A stretch of 23,076 bases of DNA from Azolla pinnata (Eukaryota; Streptophyta; Polypodiopsida; Salviniales; Salviniaceae), in NCBI GenBank assembly GCA_037176905.1, contig JBBBWG010009302.1:1-23076 (forward strand). The letters run 5' to 3'. The notes under the pieces were generated by a model that was not told where the DNA came from, searched no databases, and worked only from the letters and a program-made list of their open reading frames with translations. Numbering within the stretch: the first letter of the stretch is position 1; each line of letters starts with the position of its first letter. This document shows positions 1-8,460 of this stretch, one piece after another. A program made the translations under genes and the position numbers.

Positions 1-620
1 ATATACAAACATCATTGTACGTTTTGCCTCATGGGCCAATTTTTTTAGTTTAAGAGTGATTGCAATTTCTAGTAACGACATAGAAACTCTATGATTGACT
101 TATAATTTAGGACCAAAATGCTTCACAATGGCTAGGAAAATCAAGTCACTTTCATAATCCATGATGCCTCCTAGGCAACCTAATATCCCTAAATTTAGCT
201 AGATCAATTGGTTGCGCTGATTAAGGGTTAAGTTTATGGCAGTTTGAGGCATTTAATTTAACTTAGTTAGGCAAGCAAGACTCATCATCTTTTGGGTTCA
301 AAGGCCGATGGTTTCATTGCTACATCCTAATGTGATACCTAAACTAAAGGCTTAACTCGCCTCACTACCTTGATTATCTAACAAAATGACCAAATACCAA
401 ACAACTATCCATCAAAAGATGAGCATGTTTGCAACAAAAAAGAACTAAAAGAAAAAGATAAAGAGAAGCCAAATGTTGGAGCATCGTTGTTGTCTGTTGT
501 TTGGTAGTCTAATCGAACCAATTACGAAATGGATTCCAATATATAGCACTTCTATAGATCACCAACCCGTCTCATAGCTAAACCTCTAGACGCAATAACT
601 TAAATCTCCTCAATCAAAGC
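1..620. other. Unassigned AT-rich DNA, no gene seen
   Basis: No reading frame of coding character, no RNA gene and no clear repeat is visible on either strand. It reads as ordinary intergenic DNA. Confidence 0.6.
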
Positions 621-710
621 TTGTCCTTAGATTTAGAAAATAAAAACCCATGTTCTTACCCGTGTCCCAAGCTATCACCAACCCCCCCGTCCATCATCCT
701 TCGTTTTGTT

Positions 711-1124
711 TTAGATGCGCCAATCGAAGGACCATATGCCTGCACTGTCACTATTTTGAACTTTGTTATGGACTTGATTAATTTTCTTTTCTTCTTCCTG
801 ATAACTAATTGCCTTCTCCACATTGAGTTCTTGTTTGTTTCCTACGCCAGTAAGGTCTTTCCTATCTCTTCTATCAAGTCTTCTTTCTTCCACCAAGTAG
901 TCGTAGTAGTCGCGAGGATATTATGGTTCATCTTTGATCATGTAAAGTATATTTGTTGCGTCTGATAAACTTTCAAATCCTTCCTCGATCTCCCCTGCAA
1001 CTAAAAGTTGCATTCCTTTGCATGCAAATGGGAGTGCCAAGCGCTTTGGTCCAGATGTCTTCTTGAACGTCGCCAGCAAGTTATAAGCTATCATGATAAT
1101 CTCCAAATTCTTTGAGACCTCCAT
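711..1124 (-). pseudogene. Unrecognised decayed coding-like frame
   Basis: A single minus-strand frame runs from an ATG at 1124 to 711, broken by one TAA at 921-923. The first half is mixed in character with a stretch reading LALPFACKGMQLLVAGEIEE. The second half is highly charged (EERRLDRRDRKD, then YQEEEKKINQ), which is typical of a soluble protein and not of random AT-rich DNA. I do not recognise a family. The CT-rich stretch at 1366-1600 lies upstream on the same strand and could be its leader. It may be a decayed exon, a captured gene fragment or part of a retroelement; chance is also possible at about 138 codons with a stop. Confidence 0.3.
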
Positions 1125-1365
1125 CTCCCTGCCACCCGTTTCACACGGGGTTCACCAGATGGTCGTAGAATTCTAGGCCGTACAGCTCCAGATATGTGTG
1201 TCAGGGTGGAACCACCGGGGTTCTGAACTAGGGGATGGATAGTTGAAGAAGAAATTAATATTTGGAAATAAGAAGAATTCAATTTGAGAAGGCAATTACA
1301 TTCATGTCGCATCACTAGGACATATGTATTTAGGACAACAATATGGGGGAATTAGGATTATGAAA

Positions 1366-1600
1366 CTTGAAGGCTAAATTTAGATAAAAGAAAATAGAGA
1401 GATTAGGGTTGGGTAAGAGAGATTAGCTTTGGATATTAGAGATATTAGAAATGCGGTAGATCAAAAGAGATAGATAGATTAAGATTAGAGATATAGAATA
1501 GGGTTTAGAAGAGATCAGGGTTTAGTAAAGAGATTAGATGAGATTAGGGTTTAGCAATCGGGTATTAATGGTTTGGAAGTAGGTATTAGGGTTTAGCTAT
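1366..1600 (-). promoter_or_regulatory. CT-rich leader-like stretch with telo-boxes
   Basis: On the minus strand this is pyrimidine-rich, with many CTAATCTC-like runs. It has two exact telo-box motifs AAACCCTAA (plus-strand TTAGGGTTT at 1544-1552 and 1586-1594) and several near copies (1407-1413, 1501-1506, 1518-1524). Telo-boxes in CT-rich 5' leaders are known from plant promoters, especially of translation-related genes. They can also mark old interstitial telomere-like DNA. A minus-strand coding-like frame follows at 1124. Confidence 0.35.
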
Positions 1601-1680
1601 TGTTTTGAGCATATGCTCTTTCTCCCCATTTTCTTCTATGCAGGCCACTCCATATGTAGGTTGTGGAGTGGGTCGCCATA

Positions 1681-1741
1681 GAAAAAAAACGCAAGAGAAA
1701 AAACGTAAGAAAATAGTAAAGAAAAAAAAACAAAAAAAAGG
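1681..1741. repeat. A-rich tract
   Basis: About 60 bases almost entirely of A and G/C-interrupted A runs (GAAAAAAAACG, GAAAAAACG, AAAGAAAAAAAAAC). It could be a decayed poly(A) tail of a retroposon inserted on the plus strand, but I cannot define an element body or a target duplication. Confidence 0.4.
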
Positions 1742-1879
1742 TAACATGATAATTGACCCAATGACGTGTGCTTTTAAAAGCAATTAGGTTATCCATCATG
1801 CCTTGATAGCTTTATTGTTTTATAGGGTTCTTCTGGACCTCGTTAGCGTTCTTTTTCTCTATGCATTTCACATCATGCG

Positions 1880-2060
1880 CCGAAAACATCAAGACACCGC
1901 GACTGGATGGTTGACCTTGGGGACGTCAGCCGCGTGGACATTCCGGATGGACTGCCACCGATTCGGGGCCAAGAGTATAGGGGAGACATATCTAGGCTCC
2001 CTACAGTCGAGTCTATACACAAGCGACGTCGCTGCACGTCATGTCGCATGATAGCCTGTG
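1880..2060 (+). pseudogene. Possible degraded gypsy protease-RT linker
   Basis: In the plus frame beginning at 1907 the peptide DIPDGLPPIRGQEYRGD resembles the linker that leads into reverse transcriptase in plant Ty3/gypsy elements, where a GLPPxRGxEHxID core is common. The resemblance covers about a dozen residues and stops there; no RT follows. The surrounding 1880-2060 segment is less AT-rich than its neighbours. This may be a scrap of a pol gene or chance. Confidence 0.25.
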
Positions 2061-2162
2061 GGTTATCGTGTGGGTTTGACCCATCTAGTGTCACAGACAG
2101 AGGCAGAAGAGCAGATAGAGTTGAGATCGAGACAAAAGACTAGGTAGAGCTGAGACTGAGAC

Positions 2163-2863
2163 AGAAGAGTAAATAGAGTTATGCTAGAGTAGAGAAGATA
2201 ACTGGGAAGAAGACTATTGATTCCGTAACTGGTGTTGTTCACCTTAACAAGGAAGGCCATGGGTTCAAAACCTGTTTATAGATAACATCTAGGGGTATGC
2301 TCCCACTTGTGTAGGGTGTTTGTATATCGAGAGTGGTGGCCAAGCTCGCATCTAACGATGTTGGCCGACTCCTGATCCGTGGGACGGAAGGTGCACGCCA
2401 AGTCATATACGGTCCCGGTCCCATCTTCTCTGTTTGTGATCACACATACCACCAAACTGAGCCGGCACCTGTTGCTGCCATTCTCGCATGATAGCATGAT
2501 ATGCATGCCACTTAGTGTTGAGTGTGGGGGGAAATGGAAATCTATCAGAGATCTATCTAATTTGGACTTTAATGATACAAAAGACCATAATTACAACAAA
2601 TTTATAAAAGGGCTTGGAATTATAGCATATTTATACAATAATACTAGAATATTAACAAATTTATACAAAATACCAGAATTATAATAGATTTACACAAAAA
2701 TACTAGAATATTAAAATTTTTATATAAACTACCATAATTATAACGGATTTATACAAATTAGTATTACGATCAGATATAGAAGAGTAGACAAAGCTAGGTT
2801 AGAGTAGAGGACATAACTAGGAAGAAGATAGATGATGTTCATTATTGATTCCGGTAACTAGTG
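2163..2863. repeat. Dispersed direct repeat pair (2163-2234 and 2778-2863)
   Basis: The two stretches share AGAAGAGTA, TAGAGTAGAG, ATAACTRGGAAGAAGA and TATTGATTCC followed by GTAACTRGTG, in the same order. The second copy has about 15 extra bases (near 2829-2843). The right copy lies at the TATA-proximal side of the LTR candidate at 2833-3080, so the pair may be remnants of two LTR/leader copies on the minus strand. Confidence 0.5.
2601..2760. repeat. 29-30 bp AT-rich minisatellite, about 5.5 units
   Basis: Units begin with TTTATA or a variant at 2601, 2630, 2660, 2689, 2719 and 2748, each reading roughly TTTATACAAAAATACTAGAA followed by TTATAA. The copies are diverged, so the array is not recent. 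Confidence 0.65.
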
Positions 2864-3080
2864 AACCTTTGTATTTATACAGTTCTCGGACTCCTGCATG
2901 CAAGGCAAATATACATGCAGAGGCTTCTAGAAAGTTTTAAAACTTTCTAGAGCATCACAAAGAGATATTAAATGTATTATATTTGCATTATTATTATGGG
3001 TTTGTGTTTGATATCAATCGGTTAGAATAATTGGTTCTGTATACAGGGTCGTGGGTTAGAAAGTTGTTTATATGACATCA
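2833..3080 (-). mobile_element. Candidate LTR of an LTR retrotransposon
   Basis: Read on the minus strand, a purine tract GAAGGGGGGA (3090-3081) is followed by TGATGTCATA, a plausible polypurine tract and LTR start. Inside lie a heat-shock-element-like palindrome (2926-2951) and a TATA box (TATAAATA, 2879-2872). ACATCA at 2838-2833 mirrors the TGATGT start and is taken as a tentative end, giving about 248 bp. The second LTR and the target duplication are not seen, so the 3' boundary is uncertain. The nearby direct repeat (2163-2234 and 2778-2863) suggests the real element may extend further left. Confidence 0.4.
2925..2952 (-). promoter_or_regulatory. Heat-shock-element-like perfect palindrome
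   Basis: Positions 2926-2951 are a perfect 26-bp palindrome with half-site TCTAGAAAGTTTT. It can be read as pentamers on a 5-bp phase: TTC 2925, GAA 2930, TTT 2935, AAA 2940, TTC 2945, GAG 2950. This matches the alternating nGAAn/nTTCn layout bound by heat shock factors, with the middle pair degenerate. It lies about 45 bp upstream of the minus-strand TATA box at 2879-2872. Confidence 0.5.
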
Positions 3081-3088
3081 TCCCCCCT

Positions 3089-3538
3089 TCAAGACCGCCC
3101 TCCAAAACACGTTATCTTTTGTTTTTGTGGATAACATTCCTGAAAGGCACGAACTATACCATGTTGAGATGGTGTGTTGGCTCCCATCTTCCTTCTAAGA
3201 TACGGGTTACCTTTTCCAAAGGACATGATATTGTACCTTGCTACGAAAGAGATGAGAGTCAAGAATTTAGTCGACCTCATATTCTTCACCGATCGAGAGC
3301 TAGATGGTTGGTGGAGGAGAAGGGTGCCAATTGGGGATAGCAAAGAGATGATGAGGTTCAAGAAGGGAGACAAGACATACATTATGAATATGGAACTGGG
3401 ATGGTAGCTCCAAGCGATCAACCATGATGAACACCGAGTCCTACCCACCAACAATAGCAGAGCTAGTCGTACCAGCGGCGCCAGAGACGGGAGCTCTGGA
3501 GGAGGAGGAGGACGATGACGATGTTGCCGAACCCTCAA
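3089..3538 (-). pseudogene. Open minus-strand frame ending at the purine tract
   Basis: A 149-codon minus-strand frame stays open from 3538 to its TGA at 3091-3089, which abuts the GAAGGGGGGA tract preceding the LTR candidate. The end of a polyprotein is expected at just this place. The last third (for example FGKGNPYLRRKMGANTPSQ, then a tail ending in FGGRS) is protein-like, but I recognise no domain. The proline- and leucine-rich first third is probably the antisense of the acidic plus-strand frame at 3424-3564. The functional assignment is open. Confidence 0.25.
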
Positions 3539-4075
3539 ATTTTCACATATTGAACGAGGATTAAACCCTCACATTGTATCGTGTTGTATCGTAGTGTATT
3601 TTCATTTTTACGAACTATGGGTTCGACGTGTTGAACACTGTCCTACAGGCGTGCCATAGTGCTAGCCGGAATATTACGAAAGTACGACATAAGTCGTAAA
3701 TTCGTAATATTACGGAAATTATGGAAATAATACTTAGTCGGAAAATCAAGAAAATCTACAAAGGCAGATATGAACCGACGCGAGGTAATAAGATGTGACT
3801 TGGAGATCCGAAAGGGTACCAAGTGTGTATATAAAGCCATGGGGCTTAGATGAAAAGGAGTCCGAGGATTGAGGAAATTAATAAGCAATACAACAATTCG
3901 TGGCCATCATCTTGTCGATTCTGTCTTTTGTGTTCTATGCTTGTAGTAGTTCTATGTTGGAGTTTACGATCGTACTATTCGTAACTTTACGATTGTACTA
4001 TCCTAGTAGTACGATCGTACAACCATTCGTATTCAACCACAACCTGGTCTTAGTTCTTCATTTGAAGGTCTAACA
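3522..4075 (+). mobile_element. Candidate LTR inserted in the minus-strand gag
   Basis: A purine-rich stretch (3491-3521, GGAGGAGGAGGAGGACGATG and following) precedes TGTTGCC at 3522. The right end is ...TCTAACA at 4075, exactly where similarity to gag on the minus strand stops. The ends TGTT and AACA are inverted, as in LTRs. A TATA box (TATATAAA, 3828-3835) sits mid-element and direct and inverted copies of TTACGATYGTACTAT lie at 3965-4020. The left-hand purine tract also encodes an acidic plus-strand peptide (ATG 3424 to TAA 3564), so it may not be a true polypurine tract. No partner LTR or target duplication was found. Confidence 0.35.
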
Positions 4076-4983
4076 ACGTCGGGTCATATCAATCTCCATC
4101 GGTGTCAGGCTGTTTCCATGGGAGTTGGACTCTGTGTTTGTCGCGGGCCAGGGATGGGGCCATATTGTTGCCTTGGAGATTGTGCCCTCACTGATGCATA
4201 ACTTGGCATAAATCTTGATCTTGTTTGTTGTTGTTGTCACTCAGATCGATGATCAAAAAGTCAATTATCACATCGTATTTCTTGGCTGATAGCTTCTGTG
4301 AGGGATTTTGGATCTTCTGGGATGGTAAGAAACATATCTTTTACGTCTCCATGGAGTCCCAAACGAAATTTCTCCATGAGGGCTTGTTCATCCCAAGGAA
4401 TATCACTTGCAATAAGCTGAAAATTAGCTGCATATGTCAATGTTGGTTGATCTCCTTGTTGCAGTGTGCGAATTTTATTGATTGTCGTCCTTGCACTATC
4501 CATGTCCCCGAAACAAGCTTTAAACTCTGTGATAAATTCTTCAAAGTTGTTGAGTAGAGGAGAATTTGCTTCTAGCAACGGAGCAAACCATGACAATGTC
4601 GTGCCAGTTAATAAAGTTCCCACTAACCCGACTCGAGATGAATCCGTTGGATATCACGTGGGATGCATATGAATTACCAACCACACTTGATTGATAAAAC
4701 CCCGAAAATGTGCTCTTGACCCATCGAATTTTGCTGGAAGGCTAATTTTGGGCTCCTTTACAACTCCTTGGCCTTCCACTTCGACTTGTAGCGCTACTAT
4801 GGCCGACTCCAATTGTTGAACCCTTCGTGTAAACTCTTCGTGTATTTGTTGCTTCTCAATAGAAACCTTCTATAAGTCTTCAAGCAGTTGTTGATTCTCC
4901 AGCTCCAATGCATTAAACTTGCGTTTGAGATTCTCCATTTTCGAAACAAGGGCGAGGTATTCTTGTGCATTGCCAGTAGCCAT
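4076..4983 (-). pseudogene. gag: Gag of a Ty3/gypsy chromovirus, broken
   Basis: The minus-strand frame opens at ATG 4983, 39 bp after the primer-binding site candidate, and encodes the capsid-forming Gag protein. The N-terminus has a leucine/glutamate-rich coiled-coil-like segment (KMENLKRKFNALELENQQLL). A retrotransposon-Gag core follows, with the anchors GTTLSWFAPLLE, FGDMDSARTTINKIRTLQQG and IPEDPKSLTEAI. In-frame stops lie at 4872-4870 (TAG), 4656-4654 (TGA) and 4260-4258, with more beyond. The C-terminus is cut at 4076, before any zinc knuckle, at the right edge of the LTR candidate at 3522-4075. The plus-strand gag at 6050 is a diverged relative with the same motifs. The identification as gypsy Gag is firm; the gene is dead. 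Confidence 0.85.
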
Positions 4984-5021
4984 GGGTAATTAAGAGTGTT
5001 TGGGGAAGGGGGTAAAGAAGA

Positions 5022-5033
5022 AGTTCGAGTCAA
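5022..5033 (-). other. Candidate self-primer binding site
   Basis: On the minus strand, two bases after the presumed LTR end (TGACA, 5040-5036), the 12-mer TTGACTCGAACT is complementary to AGTTCGAGTTAA at 5195-5184, with one G-U pair. That second segment starts 32 nt downstream of the first T of the TATA box, where transcription should start. Pairing between the first nucleotides of the transcript and the primer-binding site is the self-priming arrangement of Tf1/sushi elements. No tRNA-type site beginning with TGG is found next to the LTR end. Confidence 0.5.
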
Positions 5034-5219
5034 ACTGTCAGAACTAGGGAAGAGATTGAATGATTGAAGGAACATACAAGAGTAGAGAGGAGAGTGGATG
5101 GATAATAGAAGAGTGAGTTTATTAGAATAGAATGAGTACAAGAGGAGTTCGATACAAGAAAGGCTTAAGGCTGAAGACTGGCGTTAACTCGAACTGATTT
5201 GATATGATGTATATGTCTC

Positions 5220-5227
5220 TATTTATA
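5220..5227 (-). promoter_or_regulatory. TATA box of the LTR promoter
   Basis: TATAAATA on the minus strand, 13 bp downstream of the heat-shock-element array. A CA dinucleotide at 5196-5195 lies at the usual distance for transcription start (A at 5195). Confidence 0.6.
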
Positions 5228-5240
5228 GGATTAGCATAGA

Positions 5241-5330
5241 GAAGGTTCTAGAATGTTGTATTCCTAGAAGGTTGTAGAATGTTGTATTCCTAGAAGGTTC
5301 TAGAATTTTCTAAAAAGTTCTAGAGTTTTC
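5241..5330 (-). promoter_or_regulatory. Heat-shock-element array in the LTR
   Basis: GAA and TTC triplets alternate on a strict 5-bp phase. One series is GAA 5241, TTC 5246, GAA 5251, TTG 5256, TTC 5261. A second is GAA 5267, TTG 5272, GAA 5277, TTG 5282, TTC 5287. The longest is GAA 5293, TTC 5298, GAA 5303, TTC 5308, AAA 5313, TTC 5318, GAG 5323, TTC 5328. A heat shock factor trimer needs three such pentamers; here there are 18 positions, most exact. The first two series are a tandem duplication with a 26-bp period (5241-5266 and 5267-5292). The array ends 13 bp from the TATA box, so heat-induced transcription of the element is a reasonable inference. Confidence 0.7.
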
Positions 5331-5404
5331 TCTGAATATAATAATCACTATATCATGAAAAAGTAGCCTTTAACATTTCACGTCATGATAAACTACTTCA
5401 ATGG

Positions 5405-5461
5405 TTAGGCTTCCCTATCATGTAGTACGAGATCTTGGATTAAAATCCAAGGGAAGCCTAA
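5405..5461. repeat. Nested inverted repeat at the integrase-LTR junction
   Basis: TTAGGCTTCCCT (5405-5416) is repeated inverted as AGGGAAGCCTAA (5450-5461). Inside it, CTTGGATT and AATCCAAG (5434-5441, 5444-5451) form a second 8-bp stem with a 2-base loop, overlapping the outer right arm. The two stems are mutually exclusive. Confidence 0.6.
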
Positions 5462-5479
5462 TGCTCATTGATTCCTTAC

Positions 5480-6049
5480 AAAACCCACTTGTTTCTCGAA
5501 GGTCAGTGATAAAATCTGATGAGATGGATGCCCATGGCCTAAGAGGCGTAGGCAGAGTTTGAAGTAGACCATAGGGACGATGATGTGTTACTTTGGCACG
5601 AGCACATGTATCACATGTTCTCACAAATTCTTTCACAAGTTTCCAAGGTTGTGGCCATCAATAACTTCTAGAGATTAACTCCAAAGTTTTGGCGACGCCA
5701 AAATGTCCAGCTAGGGTATCATCATGACATTCCTTCACGATACGAATACGACATGGACCATCTAGGACATACATTAAGTTGTACCGGAAAAGAAAAACAT
5801 CTCGAAATACAAATTGTTCATGAACATTCCATACGTCCCCTATGGCTGAGTTGTCGAGTTGCTCCTGAATTTCTTTAGCAAACTTCTCTATGGTGGTATC
5901 TGCAACTATTTCGGTAAGCAGTGATTCATCTGCGACCATATATATTGCAAAGAGTTGGAATTGGTTGGGCTGTAGGTGAAATTGTGACTGTTGGTGGTAA
6001 GCTTTATCGCCGGGCCGAATTTTAAATTCTAAACGCCTAGATAGGGCAT
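5480..6049 (-). pseudogene. pol: RNase H tail and integrase N-terminus, chromovirus
   Basis: The minus strand reads from the end of RNase H (DALSRR, near 6049) through a linker into the integrase zinc-binding domain and the start of the core. The zinc-binding histidines and cysteines are visible in HDDTLAGHFG and TCDTC, and the first core aspartate is in SSDFITDL. One TGA at 5660-5658 interrupts an otherwise single frame of about 190 codons. Similarity ends near 5480 shortly after the first catalytic aspartate; the rest of the integrase and any chromodomain are missing, and LTR sequence follows. At 6049 it is joined head to head to the plus-strand gag. It is clearly related to the integrase at 8461-9590. 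Confidence 0.85.
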
Positions 6050-6710
6050 CACGAGTAGGTTTAGTTGGAAGTCTATTATCTGGAACAACATTATCTTGGT
6101 TTGCATCAGTATTAGAGAAGACCTCTCCATTATTAAATAATTTAGAAGAATTTATCAAGGATTTTCAAGCTTGTTTCGGAGATACTGATAGCATCAGGAC
6201 AACAATCAACAAACTTTGAAGATTACATCAAGGGGATCGACTAGCATCAGCATATGCCTTCGATTTTCGACTCCTTGCTTCTATGGGATGATCAAGCACT
6301 ATGGAACAATTTCGCTTTGGACCCCAAAATGATGTAAAAGATATCCTGCTGACATTTCCTGAAGATCCCAAGTCACTTACTGAAGCCATTAGCTGGGCGG
6401 TACGATGTGGCAATAGGTTATTTGAACGATGTTCAGAACGCCAACAATTACCAGCTAGGTCAAGATCGGCACCCACTTATGCTTCAATAGTAGCACAAGC
6501 AACTCCAAGGAAAACTTATACTTCAATTCTGGCAAATATGCCTATGGCAATGGAGATTGACACAACACTTAGAAGAGGACCATGTATGAGATGAAGAAAA
6601 GCAACGACGTCGAGCAAATTGACTTTGTTTATATTGTGGTGTTCCTAGGCACATAGCAATCAATTGTCCACATACGCCAAGGTGCCAGGTAAATCAGATC
6701 ACTACTCTTG
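6050..6710 (+). pseudogene. gag: Gag of the plus-strand chromovirus, 5' truncated
   Basis: It begins in mid-Gag at the inversion junction (SRVGLVGSLLSGTTLSWFA) and continues with PLLNNLEEFI, FGDTDSIRTTIN and FPEDPKSLTEAI, matching the minus-strand Gag at 4076-4983. Stops and frame changes occur between 6218 and 6301, and another frame change near 6600. A CCHC zinc knuckle, CX2CX4HX4C, is intact at 6626-6667 (Cys 6626, Cys 6635, His 6650, Cys 6665). The Gag N-terminus, 5' leader and 5' LTR are missing. The family assignment is firm. Confidence 0.85.
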
Positions 6711-7030
6711 ATAAACCTCAGTCATGTTCTGTAGAGACATGTAGGAATGATTTAAGTAGTCCAATATTGGCAAATAAATTTGAGGTATTAAGTCAACTTG
6801 AAGAAGAGGTAAACTAGTATGTCCAACCAAAATTGGAGCCATTTGGTTGGACCATCAAAGAGCATTTCCAACACTTCCTAGTAATGGTTCCATTTTGTCC
6901 AAGCAAGTCAGTGAGTGATGTGTTTTCTGCTCTAGTTCAACTAAGTATATCTAGTGGTCAAGACATTCGTGTATCTGCTCTCTTGGATACCAGTGCCAAC
7001 TCATGCTTCATGGATCGAGATTTAGTGAGG
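6711..7030 (+). pseudogene. pol: Retrotransposon aspartic protease, active site altered
   Basis: In the same frame as the zinc knuckle, the protease core reads ALLDTSANSCFMD at about 6977-7015. Retrotransposon proteases have D-S/T-G-A at this place; here it is DTSA (6986-6997), so the active-site glycine is replaced by serine. A stop lies upstream (TAG near 6815) and the frame changes near 7030. The enzyme would cleave the Gag-Pol polyprotein in an active element; this copy should be inactive. Confidence 0.75.
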
Positions 7031-7850
7031 AATTTAGTGATGTTTTTTATAAGAAGAAATCTAGTACACTCCAGGAGCATCGACTTTATGATAGCCCCAT
7101 TGACCTACAACCAGGACAAGAGCCACCATGGGGGCCAATCTACAATCTGTCACCATCAGAGCTAGAAGTTCTTAGAGCTTACTTTGAAGAACATCTAGCT
7201 AATGGATTCATTTGGCATGCTTGATCCCCTGCTGTTGCACCGCTTTTCTTTGTGAAGAAAAAAGATGGTTCACTATGACTTCTTGTGGATTATCGGGGTC
7301 TTAATAAGGTCACCATCTGTAATAGATATGCACTTCCTTTGATTCCGAGTCTTTTAGCGAAGTTTTTTTTACAAAGATTGACTTACGTGGAGCCTATAAT
7401 CTTATTTGCATTCGGTCGGGAGATGAGTGGAAAACAACATTTCGTACTCGTTACGGTTATTTTGAATATACAGTCATGCCGTTTGGTCTTCCTAATGGTC
7501 TAACAGTTTTTCAACACATGTCAAATGATATTAATATTCTGAGACTTCTTAGATATCTTTGTTATCATCTATCTTGATGATATTTTGATATATTGTCAGA
7601 CACAAGCAGAGCATGATACTCATGTTCATCAGGTACTATAACGATTACGAGACTATGGTCTCTATGCCAAGCTAGAAAAGTGTAGTTTTGATTGCAAGAA
7701 GGTAGAGTTCCTAGGTTATCTGGTGTCCGTTGATGGACTTTCCATGGAGCCACCAAAAGTTTAGACTATACTAGATTGGCAGACACCAAGATTGGTGCAG
7801 GATATCCAGTGTTTTCTAGGGTTTGCCAACTTTTATAGGAAGTTCATCAA
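7031..7850 (+). pseudogene. pol: Reverse transcriptase, frameshifted
   Basis: The domain starts with the linker PIDLQPGQEPPWGPIYNLSP, then [44 protein letters not shown] and the catalytic YLDD at 7570-7581 followed by ILIY. The thumb/connection ends with CFLGFANFYRKFI near 7850. Lesions include TGA at 7222, a stop near 7276, a frame change at the T8 run at 7363-7370, another near 7540, TAA near 7638 and TAG near 7762. The motif set is that of Ty3/gypsy RT, of a type also common in fungal chromoviruses. The catalytic aspartates remain but the frame is broken. Confidence 0.9.
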
Positions 7851-8460
7851 AAGATATTCAGAGATTGTTCTCCCACTCCTACATCAAAAGATATATAGAG
7901 ATTGTTCTTTTACTTGGACATCCGAAGATGAAGAAGCATTTCTTGCTCTAAAGGAAGCTTTTACTTCAGCCCCCGTGTTGGCACATGTCAATCCAGCCCA
8001 GGCATTTATTATTGAAGCTGATGATGCGTCTGACTTTGCATTTGGAAGCATTCTATCACAGTCACGAGAGGATGGAGAACTTCATCCAATAGCTTTCCAT
8101 TCACGTAAATTTAATGCTACAGAGATCAATTATGATGTTCATGACAAGGAGCTTTTGGCTATTGTGGATTCCTTTAAGCAATGGCGACAATTTCTGGAGG
8201 GATCTCCCCATCAAGTTACTGTATATAATGACCATAAGAATCTCATCTATTTCCAAACAGCTCCAGTGCTCAACAGGGGACAGGCTCGATGGGCTCAGTT
8301 CCTCAGCCGCTTTGATTTCAAAATTGTATATCGACGAGGGACATTACAAGGCAAAGCATATGTTTTATCATGGCGTTCATATCTCACGCCCTGTCCTGGC
8401 GAACCAGCTTTCGATAATAAGAAACAAGCTCTTCTAGGTCCATCACAATTACACGTGGCA
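7851..8460 (+). pseudogene. pol: RNase H domain, longest open stretch of pol
   Basis: The frame is open from 7792 to the TAA at 8461. RNase H motifs are in order: EADDASDFAFGSIL (first Asp), the HSRKFNATEINYDVHDKELLAI stretch (Glu in DKELL), and VYNDHKNLIYF (third Asp). It continues with LNRGQARWAQFLSRFDFKIV. Near the end the usual DALSRR-type motif reads YVLSWR, a likely mutation. The domain removes RNA from the RNA-DNA hybrid in reverse transcription. The TAA at 8461 cuts it from integrase in the same frame. Confidence 0.9.

Larger units (their letters stand above)
5036..5480 (-). mobile_element. LTR of the minus-strand chromovirus
   Basis: Between an integrase fragment (similarity ends near 5480) and gag, the minus strand shows the order expected of an LTR: a heat-shock-element array (5330-5241), a TATA box (5227-5220), a predicted start at 5195, AATAAA at 5120-5115, and a TGACA end at 5036 followed by the primer-binding site candidate. 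The 5' edge is uncertain because integrase is truncated and no polypurine tract is seen; it could lie anywhere from 5480 to about 5400. This is the 5' LTR for the gag at 4983. Confidence 0.65.

Noticed and set aside
621..965. A 114-codon plus-strand frame rich in Phe, Ile and Val that could be a membrane protein
   Set aside because: It lacks an ATG at its start and lies antisense to a more protein-like, charged minus-strand frame; the hydrophobicity is what the complement of that frame would give.
3424..3564. A small acidic protein gene on the plus strand
   Set aside because: Forty-odd codons dominated by a GGA/GAC repeat tract, overlapping a purine-rich LTR-flanking stretch and antisense to another open frame; no support as a gene.
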